A stretch of 64,000 nucleotides of DNA from assembly GCF_019399895.1 (NCBI RefSeq), contig NC_091884.1:2048501-2112500 (forward strand), written 5' to 3'. Source of the DNA: Cardiocondyla obscurior. Its lineage: Eukaryota; Arthropoda; Insecta; Hymenoptera; Formicidae. The notes beneath the pieces are model-generated. The model saw only the letters and a program-made list of their open reading frames with translations, did not search any database and was not told the DNA's origin. Below, piece after piece: positions 50,501 to 61,334 of this stretch; within the stretch, counting starts at the first letter, position 1; the number at the start of each line of letters is the position of its first letter. A program made the translations under genes and the position numbers.

Positions 50501-53500
50501 AGAACACACATTCGGTAGAAGAAAATTTAGTACTGCGCGAGGAAAATAGAAAAAAAAAAAAGAGAACAGATAACTGCGTTATCAACTTAACTTGCTGTAG
50601 TGCATAAAATGGTATTTACTACATGATAAGAAATTAAATAATTACGAAATAACGAGCGTAAAGAAATATTTTAAGTTTTCTTTATCGTAAAAGAATAAAG
50701 CGTTATTATAGAAAATTTATGCAACTTACTCGAAGTAGATTGCTCTCGCAAATAGATAATTATTTTAAGTCAAAATTCGACCTGATCCGACGCGTAGCGA
50801 AACGCAATGGTTAAACGAACATTAAGGTAGATGCATAAATCGTAGATGCACCATAACATAATTCACATTGCAGACGACATTACTCACCGGCAAGAACCCC
50901 AGCCATGTAAACCGCGGCGATCCTCAGGCTTCCGTGAACCATTTCCAAGGGAAGTCCCACGACCACCTGTACCCCCAGGTTAAACAGCAGGTGAAGCCAC
51001 CTGAAAAAAACAAAAAATACAAAATAAAATAAAATAAAAATATGTGATTGCGTGGTAAATTACCAAGGCACGTCAATTGTTCCGCCGGAGCAAGAGGTGC
51101 GCCAGAAATTTAATTTAATTACAGCGTAAATCTTCACGCAAGGGTCTAAAGAATTGGCACACGCTTATGACGTAATAATTATCATAGAGCCCTTAACAAT
51201 GAAAGCTACGCATTACGTAATAATTGTCGTAAAATAGCTCAAGAGAGAAATTATATGAGCGCGAGACATGCCGCGGTCGGTCGACGGCACGATATTCTGT
51301 ATTATAAAATAATTAGGTGCAGGAAACTGATCTCTCCTTTCGTTGTCGCGAAGTTTAACCGCGAAAGCCGGAGTTAACACGTCGGGTACAACTCGAAGCT
51401 GCCAAAGACCTCAGAAGTTTGCAATGTAGATCTGGTATAAACGAAGAGAGGGAGGGAGTTGTCGTTAATCGCGAATTATAACGCCGTCGGACAGTCGGCT
51501 GTAGTTTTAATTAGGAACATCTCGTTAGCGATATTTCCTTTGCCTTTGGCAGATAAGACTCGACGTCGGGAGCGGCCGCGAACGCCGGAGGCGAGGAAAA
51601 GTCGAAAATGCAATGAGTGTGAATTCCGCGTAGACAGACGATCCTCGGTTATCGGCACGGCCGAGGGAATTACGGTAATTATATCTCACTCCACCTCGAA
51701 CGAAAATAGGAGCGGATCGCGGGCCAAACAATATTCTTATTCGCTCGCGGCGTCGTTTCGACAAGAGTGCCGCCGAGAAGGTTACGGAAAGCGGAGTGAA
51801 ATAATTGCGAGATACCAGCCGCGGTCGGAGGAAAGTTTTATCAGCGACTTCTGGGCCGCAGAAGCACGAAAATCCGATACCCGGCCTCTCTCTCCCCCAC
51901 CCCCTCGCCGTTATCGCGAAACTTTGGCCGACTAATTATTACATCTCGCGAGCGCGAGCGCGGACGCGACGTCAGTAGGAGGCAACAATAAATCTCGCAA
52001 GAAACGGCGGTAGTTTCGCAGTTTCATAAAATACCGTGTAACGCGAATAAAACGAAGGGAAAATAAACGTTTACGTTCGCGAGGTGTTCTCGTCGCCATT
52101 GGGTCGGAATTCGAGCCGCAAGCCGGAGGGAAAATTTGGCAGCAAAAACCGCCGGAAATTCGAAGTAACGCCGGCGATAAGAAGAGGGATACGATCGGGA
52201 CGCGTTGATCTTCGGATAATTCGGCCGACCAGCCGTGACTATCGGCGCGAAAGAAAGTCCCGGGAGGAAAGAAACTGTAGAGCAATTATGAATATTATCT
52301 CGTAGCGAGAGAGGCGAAAACTTTCTAAGCTCGGAGAATGATCGTTCTCCTTATCTATCGCGTCGCACGCTCGAGAGCGTGGAAAATCTCGGAGAGACGA
52401 TTTCAGTTGACACGGTAGCGAGATCTGGGTTGTCGTGAGAGCGCGCGACAAATGCTGCGCTATTATCTTTTATTATAGTACAAATAATTCTACTGTAATA
52501 CAGCAAAACTTGATTACATCATAATGAAAGACTCGATTCCAGTTCTAAGGTACAGCACGTGACTTTTTCTCAAGAAACATTTCAGTCTTTCGCAATCCTA
52601 AATAAAGAGAATAAATTAATTTCTTAGAAAATTACGTTATAAAATACCGTCAAGAGCTACTTTAGCCTTTTAAATTTTTAACTCACAAAAGATTTTCGTT
52701 CCATCGTTCCTCGTTACGTTACGATTTAATTTATCAGTACAACGCGGTATAAAAAAAAATAAAATAAAATGAGAAAAAGACAGTTAATGAAAAAATTGAA
52801 CACCGATAAAAGCTGCGACGGATCCCGATATATACTTTCTTAATTTAAGCTATCCATTAAATCGGTGACGTGAGTCTCCTGCGCTCGTCGGATTTTTCCT
52901 CGTGAAACGAGACTCGATTTAAAAAGAGAGAAGCGGACAGATTCCGTGGAAATCTCTTTGCACCAGGACACTGTCGGCCGCAATTAGCCTGCGTATCCCG
53001 TAGTCGTGTAACCGCGACGTGCGCCTAGGAAGCGACCAATTTGCATCGAGTACGGGGTCTAATAGTCGTCGTGCGCTCTGTCGCAATGCGGTCAAACGGG
53101 AAAGAATGCGATCGTTGAAACGCTCGAACGTCGTTCGCCGGTCACCATCGGACCTCATCGACAGAAATGGACGCCACGATCTTGGAGGCGCTCGCTATTA
53201 CCGAGAGAACGAAGTCGTTCCAGGGAAAGAGTAAAGGGGGAGAGGCCAGGGGAGGCAAGAGAGGGGACAAGCGAGGCAATCGTGATTAGGTCAGAATTAA
53301 ATCGATGCTCGGAATTCCAACGGGTTTCTTGCCGCCTCGTTGCCGCGCGAATGCAAATTGCGCGACGCCCCGCGACCGCGGGGGCGGAAAGCCGGAGGTC
53401 GTCGCCGCGGCGGGACGAACGTGATATATAGGCCGGCGATACGTTTTCAGAATGTAATCATCGGTAATGGAATGCGCGTAAGGAGGCGTCCCGCGCGTCC

Positions 53501-56500
53501 GAATCGTCGAAGGGGACGCTTCATAAATTTTCGGCTTTGCCCATCGACGCGATCCGCCGATAAAACTTCCAATCGGATATTTGGGCGACGGTCTTACTTT
53601 ATCAATTTTTTTTTTGAAGTCTCGGGAGTCTCTTATAATTATTTGGTTACGTGAAACGCTCGACGTTGTATGCGTATACCTTTACGTTATTCTCTTTATT
53701 TTAATGAAGCGCATTGTCGAGTTTTTCATCATTACATATGAATAATCAGACGGGTACGTGCCGCATAAATTAATCTTCAACGAAATCAATATGCATAGCG
53801 ATGTGTTCGATAAATATAACGACGTCTATCGTTGAACAATGCCCTGCGCCTCTCGCAATTAGCAAAATCTCCTCTCAAGACATTCGAGTCACGATAAGGT
53901 TCTCAGATCGACCGCGCCAATTTCGGTTAATTGGATACCAATTAGATGAATCTCTCGCATTGCGACAGCGGACGAATTACGGTGGATTTCACGATTTTCG
54001 CGCGCGTATGATTTCCCTATTCGCACAGCTTTTTCCTCGGCCATCTGTTTTGGTCCGCGACAGGCGGAGGCAGTGTCGTTCAAGGACCGAATTTCCATCC
54101 GACGAATACGAATGACGGTAACCGGCCTCCTGCGACGGGTATCTATTCGTTTTATCGTTTTCGCCGTGTCGTCCGGGTAAGGAGAAGGACCAAGGGGTTT
54201 CCAATTTCGACGATTGCGTACTTACGATGAATCACAATGTGATCGATATTTAGATTGCCTTCAGAACTAGTGAACAGTATTCTCAACGGAATAAACTGTA
54301 ATAAGTTTAGATATGTAAAGCTCTTTTCGCTAGTTATTTAATTTCAAATGTACTTTCCTTGAATTATAAAAACTTGCAGCAAAATACATTTCAAACCGAG
54401 AAAAAAAAAAGAAAAAAAAAAAATGCTTATAGGATTTAAATGTTAAAAATTTTATAATTCTTTGAAACTTTTATTAGAGGAAGAATAGACTTCATGTTTG
54501 TAGAAAGAAAGAATTCGGTCGTTAAAAAATAATAATAAATAAAAAAAAAAAGAAAAGAATAAATTAACGGAGCGTTTTAATTTTCTTTTAAAAAGTGACA
54601 AGGTTAATAGGATCTCGGCATATCTAGCAGACTGCGTTTAATTCGACAATTCGCGATAATTTGCGGGGAGCCGGAGTCATGTAAGCGGATCAAAAGTATT
54701 ATCGAACACAGTCGGTGCCGGTAACTTCGTATGAAGCGAGAACGAGGGGATAAAGTTCCCGAGCAAGTTGACTCTAATGTTCCATGGGCGCAAGTGGTTT
54801 CGTCAGCGCCTCTAACTACTTGCTAGTAGTTAATTACGCGCCGAAAACTTCTTACTTACGAAAGACGAAGGCGTGGACGAGCCCGTCGACAGTGATGCCT
54901 CAGCAGCCGGCGGAGTTTGTCTCGGGGAAATCTCCACCTTAATTCTATCGACAGATTCTTTGACTAATTCAGCGTCAATCTCTCTTCAGTTTGTGGCGCT
55001 GACAGTTTCTCGAGTTATAAGCGATCGAACATAAAGGAAATTCAGCGCGATTCAATCGTCAACGTTTAATCAAATATCACCGCGAGTCTTCCAAACTCAT
55101 AAACCTTACTTTATTCCGAGTACTAAAATATCCTCGTCAAGGTATTTTCGCTCTGCGTATACGCGTGGATATATCGTCGATTGATTTTCGTAATATTTGA
55201 CACGCGACTAATTGCAATCCCGTAATAATCGCTTTCGAAATGGAGACGGAATGCGATCGCGTGGGGACGCGTAATTTGTTTGGCAGCCTGCCACGAAAAT
55301 TTTCATTCTCACGGAAGGACGGGGCTGGCGAAAGTTTCGGTCCACGTGGCGCGCGTGCACGAGGAGCGAGGGATATCGCTTCCCGGCGATATTAAGGAGG
55401 AGCTACAGCCTCCCGGCGCATTTATGCGACATTAAAAGGACTCGCGGTATAATGGTGTGTCGCCGTGCTCGTCGCGCATGCATAATGCCGCATCGGCAGC
55501 GCGCTAGTGACGAAGGCTTATAAAAGCGATGGGATGGTGGACATCGTTATTTAAATTGAGTTACGAGTCGAGAGAGATTCGGGCGTATTCCTTTTTTTTT
55601 TTCTTTTTTTTTTCCTCCTTCTTCAGTAAGGAACTTCGGCATGATTTACGAAGCTCGAAGAATGCCACGTTCGCGAGCGTTCTCTCGAAGACACGGTGCA
55701 TTACCTTACGTCTGCGTGTTGCGTCGCTAGTATGTAAATTTTATTGTAAAGAATCGAGCACGCTTGTAATAAAATACATAATACAAAATGCTTAATGAAA
55801 ATCCTAGTCGACTTTTTCTTTGTAGATGCCAAGAAAATAATTAAAAAAAAAACGCGAAAGAAAAATTTTATAAAAAATATGTACAATATAATATAACAAA
55901 ATTAGTTGCAATTTTTTCCTTTAAGACGATGATTTTTTTTTTTATAGTACAGTTGTTTGAATTTTCGACGCCGGCCAGAGAGAAAATCACTGTCTAGCGC
56001 GGGGCCATGTGGTAAGACAATTATTCCTGGCTAATAACGAGCTAAAACAGCTAGATATCTAAACGTTTTCCGTCGCGTACTAGCCTATTGCGCGTCCTGA
56101 CCTATGTAACGCGCGCTCGATTGCCGAGTCCGCCGGGCCAGCTGTCCACCGCGGAAGTATGAGCACGTGCGTGTGTTTACATCGGCCGGCAGCCGCCACG
56201 CTGCAAGTCCACGTGGCGGGCCCGGAGGTCAGCGACCGCGGCAATTTAGCGCAAGTTAGATTAAGTTAAAAATTAATCATCGAACAACGGTTAGAAGACT
56301 TAATTTCCACTCGAAATATACATATATTATCACGATTATAATATTAATATGTCACATATTTATATCCATTCGTTAAAAATTTAACGGCAATTAATTAAAA
56401 AATAAAATAAAAAATCAAGAGCGACCCCGCGTGTCTTGGACATGGATGTGTGCATGCCCGACGGCAATTCGGACGCAACAAAAGATCCCCGTGAATTCAA

Positions 56501-58327
56501 GCCTGATTCTCGCGAATCGATGTATCGCGAGCGACGAAATACGGAAGCGTGTTCCGTCTCGAGCGATGCCAATCCTTTCGGCGTGGCTCGCATTTTGCGG
56601 AGCTCGGCGATACCATTGTGCCCGCGGCAGCTCCAGCGGCAATTCTACCACGCGCGTTGACTTCCCGCAATTACGGCGATTGTCTCGATTTTTCCGCGTT
56701 TCCGGCTTTCTCACGGGCACCGCGCGCGAACGCAGAGGAAGCGGGGAAGAAGGAGACGGAGAAATAGAACGGAGACGCTACTTGGAGGCACGGCGGCAAA
56801 GACAGTTTTCACATTAATAACGGGGGGAGAAGCTCGATAACGTCTGGCGGAGGTAACGGGCGTTACGCGGAGACGGAAAAAGGCGCTCGATAGCGCCGGG
56901 CCATCTTGTTTTTATAATTAATCGCCTGTCGCTTGGCTGAAACGTCAGGCTTTTTACCCGTCGATTATGGATCGCGCTTTTGGTCTCTTCTGGCAGCTCG
57001 TGTGTCACCGCTGATGCATTATATCGCCTTATCATAACCCCGATTTATACCAATTAGCGTGAACAGGCACGCGAGGCCCGCGCGTACGTGGCAAGCCTAA
57101 ACCGACGCGATAGCACAAGCGCGAGTTAAAGTAAAAATAAAATAAATAAAATAAAATAAAAAAATAAAATAAAAATTAAAAAAAAAAACTGCGATTGCTC
57201 TGCCGTCATTATTTTTCGCTGTATTATACAATTTGCCTGAAACGCAATTTTAAAACTTATTGTCTACTCGCACGCCTGTAAAGTATATTCCCCGCGGATC
57301 CGTTTCCCGAATGAATTCATCAGCTTTTACGAAATTTATCTTGAACTTACCGCGCGCGTTACCACGTATCTCACCGTTCTCGAGCTTTTTCGAGATCACG
57401 TAATGCTCGGAGAAATGACTTTTGATGGACGCACGCGGGGCGTTGCTCGCATTAATAATCCAGCCGCGAGTGGCGCGAATCGACGAAGGAACTTAACCCG
57501 GCAGAAAGAAAGACGGAGATCGAGAAATCGCGGAAAGAAGTTTTAAAAGGAAGAGAGTGGAAACACGAAGGATATTACATAGCGAGTCCCGTTTGAACAA
57601 TACCGTAACGGTAAAAATGACGTAACGGTGCACTAAGCAAGTATTAAGTGGCAGCAGCATCAAAGGACTGCGAACGCGAACAAATTACACGCGAGTAACG
57701 AAAGGATGCATGTAATATTATAAGTAGCGAGGTTAATATCGCGAAATGAGAGAGGAGGAAAAAAAAAAGAAAGGAAGGTTAATAAAAGAAATGTTAATGA
57801 TACGTGTTCACGAATGTAAGCTGTAACGGTAGCGCGAGGGAAGCTGAAACGGAGACAGCTCTAACTGCGACGTGTAAAGAGAAATAAAAAAAAAATCAAA
57901 GGAACGACGGAAATAAAGAGTGCCTAATATCAGAAATAGAATGAGGAAGAGCAAAGGGAATAATAGAGAAGGAGGTAGCGAGTGAGAAAGAAAGTGGACG
58001 GGGGTGTAGATTGGACGAATGCACGCTTTCTATAGAAAAGAAAACAGCGCGGTGAGGTCACTCTTATCGCCGTTTCCATACGCACGTACGGAAAACGGTC
58101 GTCTTATCTGGCGTTTCCATGAATAATTTAGAGAGCTTCGCGCGCTGAAAAGTTCCACCCCCGTCGGCGATAGGAGAGAGACGAAGCGACGAACCCGCCG
58201 TACGATCTCATCTCTCGATCTCTTTTCTTTTTATGGTAGGGAGGAGTGCGGGTACGGAAATGTTGATGCGTCCAAGAGAATGTCAGCCAAGAGAAAAGGA
58301 GCCGAGAGAAAAGCGAAAGATAGGGGA

Positions 58328-58359
<32 letters not shown>

Positions 58360-60436
58360 AAATAATAATAATTCGAGAGAGAAAAAGAGAGAGAGAAGGC
58401 AAAGACCACTGGAAAGATAAAGCAAGAGACAAGGAAATGAGACCAAAAGGCAATGCGGAAAAATAGCTGTGAGCGAAGAAAGCCGTCACCTTCTCACCGA
58501 TCTCCATTTATTCGCGGCGCGGGAGAGTAACGCGTGCCGGAAAAGCTTACACCAATTTTGCGCCCTTACGCGATACGCGAATCGAATCGATATCGAACAA
58601 TGCGGCGCGACGTGACGCGTGGTCACGAGGAACAAAATTGACTACGTTTATTAATGATGCATCGAGTAGTTTAATATTTAATGCCCGCGATGGACACAGG
58701 TGGTTGATCGCAGGTGCTCGGAGTAGCATCTGTTTAGTTCCAACAAGTCTTTACGCGTGAGCGTCTTCCACAATATACCTACTACCCCCCCGCAATTAAG
58801 AAAAAATTTTCTGCGAAGGAAAAAGGGATTTAAGTAACGCGGGCTAGATCCATTAATTAAACTTGCGTACTAAATTTCCTTCTCCCCATATTTACGTCAA
58901 AAGGCTTTATCGTGTCTCCAGCGAGCACGATAACAAATCAATATCTTAAATATAAAGGAAAAATCTCTCGCCCGTAGCAAAATACGCTGCAAGCTTTCTC
59001 TCGAATCCCTCTGATAATGCATATTTGATTTCCTTCATCTGTATTATTTTACTACATGTTTATAATATTTTCTTCCTTTTGCTTCTTTTCCTTTATATTA
59101 TTCTTACATTCTTTTCTCTCCGGATATATCCCGGTAAGCTCGATATGATCGCAAGCCTGCAGACTGTATTGTTGACAAAAACGTAAAAAGCGTATTGCAT
59201 ATCGTTTCGAGCAGTAAAATTGTGTCGAGCTAAATTCGCAGCGCACGCACGAAACATGTACGGTAGGTTGATTTTGCAAGTCCGGCGAAAGAGGAGGTGA
59301 AAAAAGAAGCGAAAAAAAAGGGGGAAAAAAAAGAAGAAAAAAAAACACGGCAGGAACGTGGTTTATCTCGATCCTTTTTCGAGCTGCTGTATTTGTAATA
59401 ATTCACATCGCGTTGCAGCACTAACGTCGACTCTGGAGTTTCCCATCCTCTTTCTTTCTCTTCAATATTATCGCGTTACAAATCGGATATCGTAATATCG
59501 CGGGGCAATCACAAAAAAACAAATAACGATTAAATGATAATTCGCTACGTTATTTAATGCCGATGTATCAGCAGTAAAGCGCTAAAAAAAAAAAATAATG
59601 GAGCTTACACTTGCTGATTTGTTAATCGAGACAATCGTGAGCCGAGGGTTGACCGTTCGACGAGTGCAATTTTCGGGGTGATACGCGGTGGGTCGCTTCA
59701 AAGTTTCACGAAGGTTTTTTCGCGCTTTCGCTCGTATTTTTCTAGCAGCGGATTCGCCCGCGACGTCCTCGATAACTTGAAAATGCGCGCTGGTGCGGAT
59801 TTGCTTTTGTATCCATTAGCGCGAAAAACGCTGGTTCGGAATGTTACATGAAGTCGCCATGTATATGTACATATATATGTATATAAATATACATATATAT
59901 ATTCATATAATATATATACATATAAAAGCAACCGTGTGCTCGAATTACATATCTCTCTGTGATGGCAGAGAAAATTAACGATGCACTTGCATATCACGAA
60001 GCAAAGAGAGAATCGAATTGCCGGCGCGTTCTGTCGGACAGCGGGGGCACAAGGATAACGCGGCACTGAGCGATCCGATGGAGAGATTCGATATTATACC
60101 AGAACTGAAGCCACAAATATCCGCTAAATACGTATCGCATATTCGGGAGAGATGCGCAATTACGGAAGCGAATAAATCGCAAGAGATAGAAAAAAAAAAG
60201 AAGAAGGAAAAACGGAAACTTACACGCGAAACGTGTTTACGCCGGAAATATTGACCGGATGTTATATTGATAAAGAAAGTTGACGAGACTTACCCAGCGT
60301 GCAAGAACATGTAGAAAGCGAACCTCCAGAGCTCGAGCCGCTTGTCCGGTCTGTAAATGAAGACACTGTCGATCGGCACCGGTCCGGAGGGATTCACTCC
60401 ACCCATCGCCGCTGTGTAATATGCGAAGAAACCAAG
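35319..60436 (-). CDS. rhomboid-family intramembrane serine protease (four coding exons, N-terminus incomplete)
   Basis: The minus-strand exons 60294-60436, 50888-51000, 38793-38948 and 35319-35560 join without a stop to give 217 residues ending at TGA. All junctions are AG/GT. The fragment, numbered from its first residue, has the L1 loop WR motif (37-38), HAGWLHLLFN (46-55), EMVHG, YMAGVLAG, the catalytic serine in GASGG (S103) and the catalytic histidine in YVAHLTGALAG (H164). The tail is WWVALGVYAAC followed by a last membrane helix ending LMHPDYP. These mark an active secretase-type rhomboid (RHBDL/Drosophila rhomboid, stet and roughoid class). In flies these cut Spitz-type EGF-receptor ligands within membranes of the secretory pathway. 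The order of helices matches that family. The cytosolic N-terminus is missing from these exons. Some features of the middle and tail remind me of stet, but orthology cannot be fixed here. Confidence 0.93.
35561..38792 (-). other. rhomboid last intron, 3.2 kb
   Basis: This phase 1 intron runs from GTAAGT (38792) to TTACAG (35561). It is largely AT-rich, with a more GC-rich block near 37.7-38.3 kb. I found no coding or repeat structure worth naming. Confidence 0.7.
38793..38948 (-). CDS. rhomboid exon carrying the catalytic serine
   Basis: This exon is 156 bases and phase 1 at both ends. It encodes SLGTSVFDTDVYLVGASGG and the following helix VYALLAAHLANVLLNY, then GIVRLIGIFVI. The Ser of GASG is the nucleophile of the Ser-His dyad. 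Acceptor TTTCAG and donor GTAAGT are both strong. Because its length is a multiple of three with matched phases, skipping it would keep the frame while removing the active-site serine. Confidence 0.95.
42437..42472. repeat. TA-dinucleotide and T-run microsatellite
   Basis: Two short TA runs alternate with T runs of eight and nine bases. This is low-complexity DNA inside the large rhomboid intron. Confidence 0.8.
44230..45170 (+). repeat. possible diverged duplicate segments
   Basis: TGCATTCGTAAAGAGC occurs exactly at 44230-44245 and 45155-45170. About 50 bases before each copy is a similar GGAAAAT(A/C)GAGCG, and the order of weaker matches is the same. A single 16-base match can arise by chance in a window this size. 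The shared order makes an old local duplication possible. Confidence 0.35.
47820..47880 (+). repeat. imperfect GAC/GAT triplet repeat
   Basis: About 60 bases are built from GAC, GAT and AAC-like triplets in one register. The forward reading would be an Asp/Asn/Glu-rich run, but the surrounding frame is short and has no exon features. Confidence 0.6.
50888..51000 (-). CDS. rhomboid exon for helices 2-3
   Basis: This exon is 113 bases. It completes the Gly of HAG, then encodes WLHLLFNLGVQVVVGLPLEM, VHGSLRIAAVY and MAGVLAG, which are membrane helices 2 and 3 of the rhomboid core. The acceptor is TTTTTTCAG and the donor is GTGAGT. The His and Asn of this helix match residues that support catalysis in the family. 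Confidence 0.95.
57129..57188 (+). repeat. AAAAT-type microsatellite
   Basis: AAAT/AAAAT units repeat imperfectly for about 60 bases and end in a run of eleven A. It lies inside a rhomboid intron. Confidence 0.85.
58319..58400 (+). repeat. purine-rich low-complexity tract
   Basis: A long A run is followed by AAAAG units, AAT triplets and then GA dinucleotides. The pyrimidine strand explains the F/S/L-rich open frames seen in the opposite direction. Confidence 0.8.
59861..59926. repeat. AT/TATG-rich microsatellite with internal symmetry
   Basis: About 65 bases consist almost wholly of TA, with scattered G and C in TATG/CATA units, so the stretch is partly self-complementary. It lies in a rhomboid intron and has no coding sense. 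Confidence 0.8.
60294..60436 (-). CDS. rhomboid exon for helix 1 end and L1 loop
   Basis: This exon is 143 bases, begins in phase 0 and ends in phase 2. It encodes LGFFAYYTAAMGGVNP, a loop with IYRPDKRLELWRFAFYMFLH and the start of HAG. The WR of the L1 loop is a conserved rhomboid motif. The acceptor is GTTACAG and the donor is GTAAGT. The first residues are the second half of membrane helix 1, so at least one more coding exon must lie upstream. Confidence 0.93.
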
Positions 60437-61316
60437 CTGTAACAAAAAAAAAAAATAAATAGTTAGCGAGATATTAATAATAAAAATTAAAACATGCGAT
60501 AAATGAAATATCTTTGTAGTAAATTAAATAAAGAAATTATTACTAAAAACAGCAACGTATATTTATATTTTACTATTATACTTTTATTATAAATAATTAT
60601 TAAAAATTAAATCCTTATAACATTTTTTTTTTCAAGCGCACAATTAGCTGCGATTTATTTCTTATTTATACTGGCTGATAATTTATTTGATATTTTTTTA
60701 AATAACACTCCGCTAACAAATTATTCCGCTGTTGATTTGACGTCGTGAAATATTTTCTCGCGCAGTTCCTTCCAGTGGCCTTTTCTTTTTTTTTTTTTTT
60801 TCTCCACGCACAAAAGAATCGTAAATGAGCGGCCAGCGAAAATACGGAAAAAAATATCAAAGAGGAAAAGAAAGGGTGAACTGTAGTATGTTAAAACAAG
60901 TAAGATTACTCAGGATTATTACGCAAAGTGTTAGGGTACGTGTGATGAATTAGTCACGCAATACGTAAAAGTGAGCAGTGCGTGCTTCGTATGGAAAATT
61001 CTCGTTTTCAACCTTGCGCGGTGATAATAAAAGTAAATTATTTCTCCATCGCAATACCCAGATACTATATTCGTCTGCACATCTTGATAATATTTAACCG
61101 TTCCTTGTTATCTTTATCAATAAAAAAAAAAAATAATAATAAAAAAAAAGAATCAATTTACTTTACATAATTCAATAACCAATATCAATCCAATAATAAA
61201 CGTAAACTATATGTAGCTTGTGTATGCGTGAGCGTGTTAACGTCTACCGCGTGCCTATTCAAAATCACGCAACAAAAGTTACGTGATGGAACCAAACGCA
61301 ACTAGAACTCATTTAC

Positions 61317-61334
61317 CTTAATCACGCTAAGCAT
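61317..61334 (-). CDS. candidate 5' micro-exon of the rhomboid (MLSVIK)
   Basis: Six codons, MLSVIK, end exactly at a good donor (AAG, then GTAAAT) in phase 0, which is the phase the next exon needs. The joined reading SVIK-LGFFAY lines up with the SIIE-IAIFAY type of helix 1 that I recall for Drosophila rhomboid. The ATG has G at -3. If it is the start, this is an alternative first exon with almost no cytosolic tail. If coding continues upstream, the exon may instead begin at the CAG at 61338-61340 and join an exon outside the window. A TAG in frame at 61341-61343 rules out a longer single exon. Confidence 0.4.

Larger units (their letters stand above)
38949..50887 (-). other. rhomboid intron, 11.9 kb
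   Basis: This phase 1 intron runs from GTGAGT (50887) to TTTCAG (38949). It alternates AT-rich DNA with CpG-rich blocks near 40.3-41.0, 44.0-44.4, 45.0-45.4 and 49.0-49.4 kb. It has a TA-rich microsatellite at 42437-42472, long A runs (for example 43651-43676 and 45787-45809), GAC/GAT-type triplets at 47820-47880 and a weak pair of similar segments at 44.2 and 45.15 kb. The open frames within it, including the longest in the window at 48941-49642, lack domains or splice support. Long introns are plausible sites of the tight developmental control known for rhomboid genes. Confidence 0.7.
51001..60293 (-). other. rhomboid intron, 9.3 kb
   Basis: This phase 2 intron runs from GTAAGT (60293) to TTTTCAG (51001). 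CpG-rich blocks (51.5-52.4, 52.9-54.1, 55.2-55.5, 56.4-57.1 kb) give overlapping open frames on both strands that do not resemble proteins. AAAAT-type repeats lie at 57129-57188, purine-rich runs at 58319-58400 and an AT/TATG microsatellite at 59861-59926. Confidence 0.7.

Noticed and set aside
51459..51935. 158-codon plus-strand open frame
   Set aside because: It lies in a CpG-rich intron block where the opposite strand is also open. The composition is unlike a conserved protein.
56381..56817. Dense open frames on both strands
   Set aside because: They lie in CpG-rich intron DNA. Frames overlap in all directions and none is recognisable.
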